Part shown: positions 52,668 through 59,826 of the stretch, one piece after another
How positions within the stretch are numbered: position 1 is the first letter of the stretch
How the letters are laid out: each line of letters starts with the position of its first letter
NCBI GenBank assembly: GCA_035640355.1
Contig: DASQWI010000002.1
Coordinates: forward strand, 62,001-126,000
Direction: 5' to 3'
DNA length: 64,000 bases
From: Actinomycetota bacterium
Lineage (GTDB): Bacteria > Actinomycetota > UBA4738 > HRBIN12
Made by a program: the position numbers and the translations under genes
The notes under the pieces: generated by a model
The model's database searches: none
What the model saw: the letters and a program-made list of their open reading frames with translations, nothing else
What the model was told of the DNA's origin: nothing

Positions 52668-53954
52668 TTATGTCGACGGCCGTGATCTCGCCTCTCCGAT
52701 CTCGACGACATCGAAGGACTTCGGTGCGGCCCCCGTCTGCCGGTACAGCGCGTCGAGGCCATCGGCGGCTCCCTGGTCGAGACCCTCAAGCAGGTGTCCA
52801 TAGACATCCATTGACACGCGGATCGACGCGTGGCCGAGGCGATCGGCGATCGTCTTCGGATGCTCCCTTCGCGCGATGAGCATCGCGGCGTGCGAATGCC
52901 GCATGTCGTGAAACCGAAGCGGCTCCCCCACGGACGCTCGCACAGCTGGCATCCAGAAGCGCTGCCTGAACGTGTTACGGCGAAGTGGTCCACTACCGGG
53001 CGCGGTGAACACGTATCCATCGGCTGGCTTGCCTTGGACTTCCGCGGCGAGCAGCTCTACCAGGAACGACGGCACCGAAATCGTCCGACGGGAACGCCGC
53101 GTCTTGCACGGCGAGACCACGATCTCGCCGCGAACCTCGTTGAGCGTCTCCTCGATGCGGATCTGTCGGCGCAGGAAGTCGATGCGTTCGACTCGTAACG
53201 CCGCCAACTCACCGAATCTTGCGCCCGTATATGCGGCAGTGAGAACGAGCGTGCGATACCGCGGATCGATCGCATCCGCGAGTCGAGTGATCTGCTCGGC
53301 GTCGAGGAACCGCTGCTCCGTGTGCTCGCCGTTCGGCAGGATCTCGCCGAGCTCGACGTCCTCGAGTGGTGATCGTGGGATCCACCGCTTCCTAGCGGCG
53401 TAGCGCATCACGCGGCCGAGGAGCTGGAACGCCTTTTGAATGGTTGACCTCGCGCAGCCTCGATCGACGAGAGACGCGAGCCAGCGTTCGACCGCGGTCT
53501 CTGAGATATCGCGGATCGGAACGTCTGCGAACGTGGGAAGCACGAGGCTGTTCATCACCGACTCGTCGCGTGCCCGCGTCGAGGTTCGGCGGCCGGCGCT
53601 CGTCGTCTTGACGATCTCAGCGACGTCGGCGAACGCTCGACGGCCGTCGCGTGCCGTTGGCGTCGACTCGTTCCGCCGGCGGCGACTGTCCTCGTCGTGC
53701 AAGTGATCACGGGCGGCGCCGAGCGTCTGGTGCGACTTCTTGTGTGATCGACCCGCTGCGTCGCGCCACCGCGCAAACCAACGATCTATCTCGACCGGCT
53801 CGCCGATCTGAACGCCACCGCGCTCGACCTCGCGACGAAGCAGCGTCATGGCCTCCGTCGCCGTCGGACATGCACGCCGATGCTCTTGGCCAGCGGCGTC
53901 TCGCCAACGGGCCTCGACCATCCGGCTGATACGCGGATCACCTCTGCGTGCCAC
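52668..53954 (-). CDS. Tyrosine integrase of element B with duplicated N-terminal arm-binding unit
   Basis: A 428-residue phage-type integrase with Arg in TGARFGELAAL, HxxR in HDMRHSHAAML, His in LGHASIRVSM and Tyr in DVYGHLLEG. The N-terminus has two copies of a similar unit, VEARWRDAAGQEHRRA and WFARWRDAAGRSHKKS, each followed by T-x-x-x-A and a helix, where the element A enzyme has one. It is only distantly similar to that enzyme, in line with a different tRNA target (Val-GAC). GTG start with AAAGGAGA, overlapping the regulator gene by 17 bases, as in element A. Confidence 0.94.
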   Translation of the reverse strand: MARRGDPRISRMVEARWRDAAGQEHRRACPTATEAMTLLRREVERGGVQIGEPVEIDRWFARWRDAAGRSHKKSHQTLGAARDHLHDEDSRRRRNESTPTARDGRRAFADVAEIVKTTSAGRRTSTRARDESVMNSLVLPTFADVPIRDISETAVERWLASLVDRGCARSTIQKAFQLLGRVMRYAARKRWIPRSPLEDVELGEILPNGEHTEQRFLDAEQITRLADAIDPRYRTLVLTAAYTGARFGELAALRVERIDFLRRQIRIEETLNEVRGEIVVSPCKTRRSRRTISVPSFLVELLAAEVQGKPADGYVFTAPGSGPLRRNTFRQRFWMPAVRASVGEPLRFHDMRHSHAAMLIARREHPKTIADRLGHASIRVSMDVYGHLLEGLDQGAADGLDALYRQTGAAPKSFDVVEIGEARSRPST

Positions 53955-54588
53955 GACTGTCTCCTTTCCGTGATCGGCTGCTCGATGGTTTCTTCGCCTT
54001 GGTCACCGTGGCGTCAGCCGAGAGTCGGGCGTGCTTCCTCGGAGTCGGCCCGGCCGCGGCGAGGTGCACCGTTCCTGACGCCTTGCCCTTGCCAGCTCTC
54101 GTCAGTAGTCCGAGCTCGCGCGCTCGCGAGACGTACTTCGCGGCTCGGCCGTAGGAGACACCGAACGCCCGCTCGACTGCCCGCGTCGGCGCCTCGCCTT
54201 TGCGTCGCGCCTCTGCGTACACCGCGGCGACTCGGATCCAGTGATCGGCGCCCAGCCGTGTCAGGCCCGACTTCGTGAGCCGCCGCTCGAGTTCCTCCCG
54301 GGCGGCCTCGTCGTCTATCTCCGCCATCCCGACGCCTGCGCGCAGGAGAGCACCTCGCGCGCGGCCAATCAGCGAGGCGACATTCAGTCGACGGACAGCT
54401 GTCGTCGTCAACGGCCGGCGCTTCCGGCCCGCCACGGGCGAAATCGTGAGACCGACAGGCTCGAGCCGGTCCTCTATCCAGTCGAACTGGAACAGAAGCG
54501 CCCAGTCTCTCTCCGTGTGTTTCACGCTCAGCGCCTCGGCGTCGGCATCCACGGCGACGAGAGTACCGAAGGGGGAACGGTTAGGCAA
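53938..54588 (-). CDS. HTH regulator-like protein of element B
   Basis: A 216-residue protein. The middle part has a helical DNA-binding look: VYAEARRKGEAPTRAVERAFGVSYGRAAKYVSRARELGLLT (about 123-165), a resolvase/MarR-like HTH found in many actinophage proteins, followed by a very basic Ser/Lys/Arg tail. The N-terminal domain (LLFQFDWIEDRLEPVGLTIS) is of unknown type. TTG start without Shine-Dalgarno; a TATAGG hexamer eight bases upstream suggests a leaderless or near-leaderless mRNA. It occupies the repressor slot upstream of the integrase. Confidence 0.7.
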   Translation of the reverse strand: MPNRSPFGTLVAVDADAEALSVKHTERDWALLFQFDWIEDRLEPVGLTISPVAGRKRRPLTTTAVRRLNVASLIGRARGALLRAGVGMAEIDDEAAREELERRLTKSGLTRLGADHWIRVAAVYAEARRKGEAPTRAVERAFGVSYGRAAKYVSRARELGLLTRAGKGKASGTVHLAAAGPTPRKHARLSADATVTKAKKPSSSRSRKGDSRGTQR

Positions 54589-54596
54589 GAGGTATC

Positions 54597-54641
54597 CCTA
54601 TAGGTGCCTACCCCTCACTTGCCAGAACTAGCCAGGGGTAG
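54597..54641. promoter_or_regulatory. Divergent control region of element B with an inverted repeat
   Basis: CTACCCCT (54608-54615) and AGGGGTAG (54634-54641) are perfect inverted repeats with an 18-base spacer. A TATAGG -10-like hexamer for the leftward gene is at 54602-54597. Position between regulator and Cro-like genes makes this the likely operator of the lysogeny-like switch. Confidence 0.5.
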
Positions 54642-54685
54642 GGGGTGGCACGTGCTCCCCCCCCATCTTTACCCTCGCTCTCAGC

Positions 54686-54928
54686 ATGACCACCAAGCGA
54701 TTGCTCGAGTTGGCAAAGGTCCGCGAGCTAGCGGTGAGCGGCGAAGCCAAGCGACTACGCGAGAAGGTCGGCCACCTGTCACTTGCTGAGGTCGCCGACC
54801 TCTGCGGCGTCTCTCCTGTGTCCGTGTGGCGATGGGAGCAAGGCGAAAAGCGTCCTCACGGAACGCCCGCGATTCGATTCCTCCGTCTGCTTGAGCAGCT
54901 TCGAGATCAGGAGGGCCTGTATGTCTGA
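54686..54928 (+). CDS. Small HTH protein, Cro-like position
   Basis: An 80-residue protein with one HTH: HLSLAEVADLCGVSPVSVWRWEQGEKRPHGTPAIRFLRLL. It is the first gene of the rightward operon, like the XRE protein at 30250 in element A, although the two are only weakly alike. ATG start; the next gene overlaps by eight bases. Confidence 0.8.
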   Translation: MTTKRLLELAKVRELAVSGEAKRLREKVGHLSLAEVADLCGVSPVSVWRWEQGEKRPHGTPAIRFLRLLEQLRDQEGLYV

Positions 54929-55799
54929 CGCCACTGCAACACGAGCCGTCACCGACGACGACCCGGAGAACGATCAGAACGACGACCTCTCCGACGGCGG
55001 GCAGCAGGACATGGACACGGGAACGACCCTCGGCCCGAACGCGACGCGGGAAGAATACGAAGCCGCGTCGCCGGCCGAGCAACGCCGGTTTGACGCTGAC
55101 CACACTGACCGCCTCGGCGAGTGGACTGAGGAAGACCGTCAACGATCCGAGGCCGTCAGCTTCGACGACGAGGCGATTGAGCGCGAAGCCGCTGCGATCG
55201 ACGAGGTGTTCGACGACGTCGCCGTCGGGCGGCTAGTTGAAGAGGCCATGCAGCTCGAGCAAGGCGCTCGCGATGGCACTGTCGTCTTCCAGGATGCGGA
55301 AGAGCGAACGAAGTACGAAGCCGCGATCATGAGCGTCACGGCGTCCGGCTCGCTGGGAGCTCACCCAACGTTGTCGGACGGGTCCTCTCGATTCAGCGCG
55401 GACCCGGAGTATCTAGCCGCCGTCCGTCGCCTCGCCGCGATGACGACGCTCATTCAACAGGCGCTTCCGGCGGCCGAGCTCATGGGTGGCGTCCATCGAG
55501 TCGAACGTCCCGATCAGTTCGGCAACGTCGACGTGTTCATCGGTGGACGATTTGTGGAGCGCGTCACGCCGGAGCAAGCCGCGGAGCGCGAAGAGGCACA
55601 GCGCCGCGACGAAGAGGAACGAGCCAAGTTCCCGTACGGACAGCCCGACAGGCTCGGCGTTGTCACGCTCTCACCCGACGATGTTCGAGCCTGGCCCGGA
55701 GGCCGGTGGCTCGAGTTCGGTCGACGATTTCCCGACCTTCAAGACGCGCTTTTGAAGGGCAATGCGATCCGTTTCACACCGCCCCGAGAGGAGGGCTAG
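54921..55799 (+). CDS. Conserved element protein with FPYG-x-PDR C-terminal block
   Basis: A 292-residue acidic, mostly helical protein (long Asp/Glu-rich N-terminus of about 90 residues). The last 60 residues, from EEAQRRDEEERAKFPYG to LLKGNAIRF, match the element A protein at 30718; the conserved frame is FPYG-x-PDR-x-G-x-VTL-x-P-x-DV, WP, and F-x-RR-F-PDL-x-x-LLKG. No known family recognised. ATG follows AGGAGGG. In A its counterpart precedes the terminase directly; here the operon has eight or nine further genes between. Confidence 0.75.
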   Translation: MSDATATRAVTDDDPENDQNDDLSDGGQQDMDTGTTLGPNATREEYEAASPAEQRRFDADHTDRLGEWTEEDRQRSEAVSFDDEAIEREAAAIDEVFDDVAVGRLVEEAMQLEQGARDGTVVFQDAEERTKYEAAIMSVTASGSLGAHPTLSDGSSRFSADPEYLAAVRRLAAMTTLIQQALPAAELMGGVHRVERPDQFGNVDVFIGGRFVERVTPEQAAEREEAQRRDEEERAKFPYGQPDRLGVVTLSPDDVRAWPGGRWLEFGRRFPDLQDALLKGNAIRFTPPREEG

Positions 55800-55802
55800 C
55801 GC

Positions 55803-56186
55803 ATGGGCAACACCGTCAAAGGCGCCACCGTTCGTTCGCGGACGATCGAGAACGACGAAGAGGTGCAGGTCTCCTCTCTCGACAGAGGCGAGGTTCCGAC
55901 CGTCGCGTTTGCTTCGTTCGGCACGAGCCCCGCGTTGACGTCGATGCGGGGAGGTTCCGGCCGGTTCCGGATGCGCGTGACAAGCGGGACCGGCACTCCA
56001 GCGATCGCCGCGAACAATATCCAGATCACGTGTGGATTCGCCCCGCGCAAGGTGTTCCTCGACGCGGGGACGCAGGCGCCCGGGTTCTACGTCGCGTCCA
56101 TCTCGGGGAACGTCATCAACATCGGCACGAAGGTCGCGCCGGCGGCGTCGACCGCCTTCGACTTCGAGCTCGTCGTGTTGCCGTAA
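55803..56186 (+). CDS. Small beta-rich protein, possible virion or decoration-like protein
   Basis: A 127-residue protein predicted all-beta: VRSRTIENDEEVQVSS, RFRMRVTSGTGTPAIAANNIQITCGF, VASISGNVINIGTKVAPAASTAF. Composition (Gly, Thr, Val, Ala, few charges) and the run of short strands are like phage head-fibre, decoration or tail-fibre-tip domains. No family assigned. Start ATG with GAGGAGGG; three bases after the FPYG gene. Present only in B. Confidence 0.6.
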   Translation: MGNTVKGATVRSRTIENDEEVQVSSLDRGEVPTVAFASFGTSPALTSMRGGSGRFRMRVTSGTGTPAIAANNIQITCGFAPRKVFLDAGTQAPGFYVASISGNVINIGTKVAPAASTAFDFELVVLP

Positions 56187-56198
56187 GAGGGAGGAGTC

Positions 56199-56447
56199 GT
56201 GGGACTCGCATGCAGAACGTGCCGCGGAATGGGACGACTGAGGGATGGCTCTGACTGTCCCGTCTGCGTCGGCGGACAGCCGGATCCGTTCCCGCCGCGC
56301 GAGGTTTTGAACGATACGAACCAGTTCCGTCCGCCGATTCGACACGCTCGCGACTTGGGACCGAGCGAGGCAACACCGAGCGGCAACACCGTCGCCGGCG
56401 CGCTCGCTGCACCGGATGAACCGAGCGGGAGCGCTGACGATCGGTGA
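56199..56447 (+). CDS. Small protein with a DnaJ-like CxxCxGxG zinc finger
   Basis: An 82-residue protein starting MGLACRTCRGMGRLRDGSDCPVC, one unit of the CxxCxGxG zinc finger as in DnaJ central domains, then a Pro-rich disordered tail. GTG start with GAGGGAGGAG. May bind nucleic acid or unfolded protein; coupled to the next gene by GTGA. Confidence 0.6.
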   Translation: MGLACRTCRGMGRLRDGSDCPVCVGGQPDPFPPREVLNDTNQFRPPIRHARDLGPSEATPSGNTVAGALAAPDEPSGSADDR

Positions 56448-56743
56448 TCGCTACGTACGACATTAGACCCGGCGAGCTTGCGGTCCGCGCTTCTCGTCGA
56501 GTGGCCTGTTCTTCACCGCTCCGCGCCGACGTCTTCGGCAGACACTTCATCGTCCTCCTCGACCGCGGCGTCGTCTACCTGCTTGACGAGCTGTTGGCAG
56601 AGGACTTCGCGAAGCAGGATCCGCGGGTGGTCATCGTGCCCGCCGATCGCGGCAGCCTGCCAGCGATCTTGCAACCAAGCGAACGTAGAGACGCTCAACG
56701 ATGGATGCGTGGCGAGCTCCGAGCTGTGGGGGCGTCGCGTTGA
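56444..56743 (+). CDS. Hypothetical protein, element B operon
   Basis: A 99-residue protein with a compact mixed fold (GRHFIVLLDRGVVYLLDELLAEDFAKQDPRVVIVPADRG). No recognised family. GTG start overlaps the upstream stop, and its own stop overlaps the TTG of the next gene, so it is part of a tightly coupled run. Confidence 0.55.
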   Translation: MIATYDIRPGELAVRASRRVACSSPLRADVFGRHFIVLLDRGVVYLLDELLAEDFAKQDPRVVIVPADRGSLPAILQPSERRDAQRWMRGELRAVGASR

Positions 56744-56955
56744 CGCGGCTGCTCAACCTCGGTGAGGTCGCCACCCGTCTGAGCGTCAGCAAGACGACCG
56801 CCTGGAGACTGCTCAAGAGCGGCGCCATCCCCTCCATCGAGGTGACAAGCAAGCTCCGCCGCGTCGATGAACGCGACCTCGAGCGGTTCATCGACGAACG
56901 GCGCGGACGAGCGGATCACGCCGACGTAGTCCCGCTCTCGAACCGGACAGCGTGA
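56740..56955 (+). CDS. Excisionase/MerR-like HTH_17 DNA-binding protein
   Basis: A 71-residue protein: LLNLGEVATRLSVSKTTAWRLLKSGAIPSIEVTSKLRRVDERDLERFIDERR, a textbook winged HTH of the excisionase (HTH_17) family, which bends DNA at att sites. It starts with TTG in a TTGA overlap. Candidate recombination directionality factor or regulator of element B. No equivalent is visible in element A. Confidence 0.75.
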   Translation: MTRLLNLGEVATRLSVSKTTAWRLLKSGAIPSIEVTSKLRRVDERDLERFIDERRGRADHADVVPLSNRTA

Positions 56956-57113
56956 TGGCGCGATCACGCAACAGTCGCGGACTCAAGCTCCTCCGTGAAG
57001 CCGAACGTCGCGAACGTCGTGACGCACGGCGAGCGGAGCGATTGCTACGAGCTGAGGACGCACGGCACCGCAGAACCGCGGGAGATCAGCAACAGAGCGG
57101 GAAGGAATCGTGA
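56955..57113 (+). CDS. Small highly basic protein
   Basis: A 52-residue peptide, about a third Arg, in one long helix (LLREAERRERRDARRAERLL). It is linked to neighbours by a TGATG overlap upstream and a GTGA overlap downstream, which supports real translation. It may bind nucleic acid. Too short for family recognition. Confidence 0.5.
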   Translation: MARSRNSRGLKLLREAERRERRDARRAERLLRAEDARHRRTAGDQQQSGKES

Positions 57114-57505
57114 GCACCGACGTCGACGTTCTCGCCCGCGTCCGTCGTTACCGCGAGGCCGCACGCATAGCCGTTCGTGCGGACGCGTCGTTCAAGGATC
57201 GATGCCTGGCGCTCCTCGACATCGCCGATATGGCGCGCGAAGAGGAAGACGTCACGATCCGCACTTGGGCGGAGCGAGCGATCTGGGAGGAGTCGAAGGC
57301 GTTCCTCGGGATGGACGACGCCGAGCCCGAGCTTCCTCATCCGAGCTACGAGCAGCGCGTGCGTCGGCTGCGAGCGCAAGGTCTCGTCGCCTGTCGCGAG
57401 TGTCTCCATCCATTGCCGACGGACGAAGAGCTCGAGCGGTGGAGTCGCCTCCGTCGGGACTACACCGAACTGCGAGAGGCGCGCGAACAGGCAGTCGAGT
57501 CGTGA
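57110..57505 (+). CDS. Hypothetical helical protein, element B operon
   Basis: A 131-residue charged helical protein with a central ACRECLHPLP turn (two Cys, no second pair). No known domain. GTG start overlapping the preceding stop; its stop overlaps the GTG of the RepA-like gene. Possibly an accessory replication protein given the next gene, but only by position. Confidence 0.55.
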   Translation: MSTDVDVLARVRRYREAARIAVRADASFKDRCLALLDIADMAREEEDVTIRTWAERAIWEESKAFLGMDDAEPELPHPSYEQRVRRLRAQGLVACRECLHPLPTDEELERWSRLRRDYTELREAREQAVES

Positions 57506-58578
57506 GAGATCCCGTTGCCGTGACGGCGCACCTGGAGAAGTTGAAGAGCAGCGCTCTTGAGATCCTCGGCCTCGAAGAAGTCATCGACCGTGTCGACCGG
57601 TCTGGCGCTCCGCGCTTTCTCGTCGAGGGATTGTGGCCCGCTGACGCGTACGGCGTATTGGGTGCCGAGGACAAAGCCGGCAAGACATGGGCTGCGCTCG
57701 ACCTCGGCGTCTCGGTCGCGACCGGAACGCCGTGGTTCGGACGGTTCACATGCCCCAGCCCGGGACCCGTGACGCTCTTCCTCGGTGAGGGCGGAGAACG
57801 GTACTTCCTGAGGCGTCTGGAGGCGATCAGCGCCAGCCGAGCGCTCCCGATCGTCGATCTCATCGGGTCCGTGCGAGCGTGCTTCTCCGTTCCTCGGCTG
57901 CGCGATCGCGACCAGCTCGCAGAGGTGAGGGCGGAGCTCGAGGATCACTCTCCCAAGCTCGTCGTGATCGACCCCCTGTACCTCGCCGCCGCTGGAGCCA
58001 AGGGCTCGGACCTCTACGAGATGGGAGACGTCCTCGGTGGCGTTCAGCGCCTTACCCAGGAGGCAAAGGCGGCCCTGGTCGTCACCACACACTGGAACAA
58101 GACGGGCACCGGCAGTGGACCGGAGCGGTTCACCGGTGTTGGCCCTGGCGCGTGGGGCCGCGTGCTCGCTTCGGCTGCGGTCGAGCGTCGCGGCCAGGAC
58201 CCCGACGGCTCAAGCGTCGTCCTGCTCCGATGGGACTTCCGTGGCAGCGAGATCCCCGACACCGTCTTTCGGATGCGCCGGCGCGTCCGGAGCGACGACC
58301 CCCGGAGCCTCACCGCCCGGCTGTTCTACGAGGTAGAGGTGACCAGCGAGAGTGAGGACGTCGTGTCCTCGGAGGCCCGGATCTTCGCCGTGCTCGAGGC
58401 GGCTGGCATCGACGGCCTGAGCGTCCGTGAGATCGGGGACGCCCTGGCGAGCGACGGAAGGGGCAAGCCGCTCACCGTCCGCACGATCCAGCGGGTCCTG
58501 AACGACCTGGCCGAAGCTGGCCGGATTGACGGCGAGAAGGGCGACCGCGGCCGCCCGGGGCGGTGGTGGCTGACGTGA
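57502..58578 (+). CDS. RepA-like RecA-fold ATPase/helicase with C-terminal winged helix
   Basis: A 358-residue protein of the AAA_25/RepA (hexameric helicase-like) group. Walker A is VLGAEDKAGKTWAALDL (near residue 52), Walker B is PKLVVIDPLYLAAAG (near 155), followed by VVTTHWNKTGTGSG and VGPGAWGRVLASAAV motifs. Residues about 305-358 form a winged HTH (GLSVREIGDAL, TIQRVLNDLAEAGRI). Such proteins are replicative helicases or initiators of plasmids and phage-like elements. The iteron-like cluster begins three bases after the stop, which supports a role at that site. Absent from element A. Confidence 0.82.
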   Translation: MRDPVAVTAHLEKLKSSALEILGLEEVIDRVDRSGAPRFLVEGLWPADAYGVLGAEDKAGKTWAALDLGVSVATGTPWFGRFTCPSPGPVTLFLGEGGERYFLRRLEAISASRALPIVDLIGSVRACFSVPRLRDRDQLAEVRAELEDHSPKLVVIDPLYLAAAGAKGSDLYEMGDVLGGVQRLTQEAKAALVVTTHWNKTGTGSGPERFTGVGPGAWGRVLASAAVERRGQDPDGSSVVLLRWDFRGSEIPDTVFRMRRRVRSDDPRSLTARLFYEVEVTSESEDVVSSEARIFAVLEAAGIDGLSVREIGDALASDGRGKPLTVRTIQRVLNDLAEAGRIDGEKGDRGRPGRWWLT

Positions 58579-58580
58579 TG

Positions 58581-58775
58581 TGCGACATGGTGCGACATGG
58601 TGCGACACGCGAAATGTCGCAGCGACATGAGGTGCGACATTTGGGTGCGACCCCTATAGGTGGGGGCGCTTGTCGCACCCCCCACCCGAGTCCTACGCCC
58701 CGACAGGGTGCGACACGGGCAATGTCGCACCTCCCGCCCCAGGTGAGCGACACCCGGCCGACGTCCGCTGTCGCA
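58581..58775 (+). repeat. Iteron-like cluster of TGCGACA repeats, possible origin
   Basis: TGCGACA occurs on the plus strand at 58581, 58591, 58601, 58633 and 58709, with near-copies at 58622, 58646 and 58747, and in reverse as TGTCGCA at 58615, 58671, 58723 and 58769. The first three are spaced exactly ten bases (one helical turn). A short palindromic CCTATAGG sits at 58653-58660. Placed immediately after the RepA-like gene, it could be its origin; a terminase recognition (cos/pac) site is an alternative. An open frame across it (58563-58952) has repeat-derived composition and is not called. Confidence 0.7.
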
Positions 58776-58948
58776 CCACTGAAGACACCCGGACGCAACC
58801 CCGGGAAGAGTGCCCCTGGAGGCCGACCCACTCTCTTCCCCGGAGGAAACCGTGCCGAACTGCCCTCACCCGGAGCCAGCCCTCCCGATCTGGCCGCTGA
58901 TCCGCCCGCTGGCCGAGGATCGACGTCGCGAGCGTCGGAGCGGTTGCC

Positions 58949-59422
58949 GTGAGGATCGGACACGCCACCTTCGGGCCGTGGGTCGTGGACCTCGACGGCT
59001 TGGTGCTCGATCTCACCGCCGGACCTGATCGCGCATCCTGCCGCTACGAGATCGACCTCGAGCGGTGCACGACGCCGGCGGAGGTCCTCGACTGGATCTT
59101 CCAGGTCCGGGGGAAGGCGTTCGCCTCGCCTGAGGTCCTCACCGGGCTGATTCATGCGTTGCAAGCCACGCTCGACCCTCAGGCGACGCTGTGTTCGTGG
59201 GGCGTGGCCAAGGACGCCCCGGTCACGGCTGCTGACGTTCGCCGCCGGCTGATCGAGTACCTCGGGGTTCACGACGCCGAGGAGGAGCTCCGAGAGAGCG
59301 AGGCCTCGGAAAGGTCTCCGGCGTTCAGCTTCGTGGCGTTCAACTTGAGGGAGTGGCATGAGGCAACCGAGCGCCACGCCAAGCGTTGGGAGGCGGCCAT
59401 CGACGCCGCGTCAACGCCATGA
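58949..59422 (+). CDS. Hypothetical protein, element B operon
   Basis: A 157-residue protein, beta strands first (IGHATFGPWVVDLDGLVLDL) and then helices, ending KRWEAAIDAASTP. The middle (EVLDWIFQVRGKAFASPEVLTGLI) resembles small phage proteins of unknown role. GTG start, without a strong ribosome-binding site. No family recognised. Confidence 0.6.
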   Translation: MRIGHATFGPWVVDLDGLVLDLTAGPDRASCRYEIDLERCTTPAEVLDWIFQVRGKAFASPEVLTGLIHALQATLDPQATLCSWGVAKDAPVTAADVRRRLIEYLGVHDAEEELRESEASERSPAFSFVAFNLREWHEATERHAKRWEAAIDAASTP

Positions 59423-59826
59423 GAACGAGGCAGGCTGATCCCGCCGAGCTGTGCCATACACGTGCCCAACGACTGTTCGCGGTACCGCTGGCCAGCGCCG
59501 TTCCAGTGGCCTCTTCCCCGTCGAGGAAGCGCGGGCGGCATTCCTCCGCCCCATCGGAGCCGCCGAGCCGAGCTCGAACGCCGCGGCACGACGTAGGAGG
59601 CCGCGACTGCGCCGTCGCGCTCGCTGGTGGGCCCCGCCAGCGCCGCGATCGAGAGCTGCAACCGCGCGCGCGCGCACGCCTGCGGCAGGTCTTTGACCCG
59701 GGGGATGTTCCCCTGGCCTCTTCAACCCCTGTAGTTAGCTTGCTCCTCGGCCATGTCCAACGCCGACCCAGACGTTGTCGCAGGTCCCACAGCCGCTCCC
59801 TCTCGTCTCCGAAGGCCGCGGTCTGA
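59419..59826 (+). CDS. Doubtful Arg-rich open frame before the terminase
   Basis: A 135-codon frame that starts in an ATGA overlap with the upstream gene and stops in a TGATG overlap with the terminase start. Those junctions argue for translation. The protein is Arg/Ser/Pro-rich with no predicted structure, and the minus strand is equally open, so it could be filler between two real genes. If genuine, position suggests a small terminase-like DNA-binding protein. In element A nothing corresponds. Confidence 0.35.
   Translation: MRTRQADPAELCHTRAQRLFAVPLASAVPVASSPSRKRGRHSSAPSEPPSRARTPRHDVGGRDCAVALAGGPRQRRDRELQPRARARLRQVFDPGDVPLASSTPVVSLLLGHVQRRPRRCRRSHSRSLSSPKAAV

Noticed and set aside
58581-58775. 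A CRISPR array
   Set aside because: Repeats are only seven bases, occur in both orientations and lack uniform spacers; no cas gene is in the window.
58563-58952. A 129-codon frame across the iteron cluster, ending in a GTGA overlap with the next gene
   Set aside because: Its sequence is mostly translated repeats and Pro/Gly-rich filler. The overlap alone is not enough support, so the region is described as a repeat/origin candidate.
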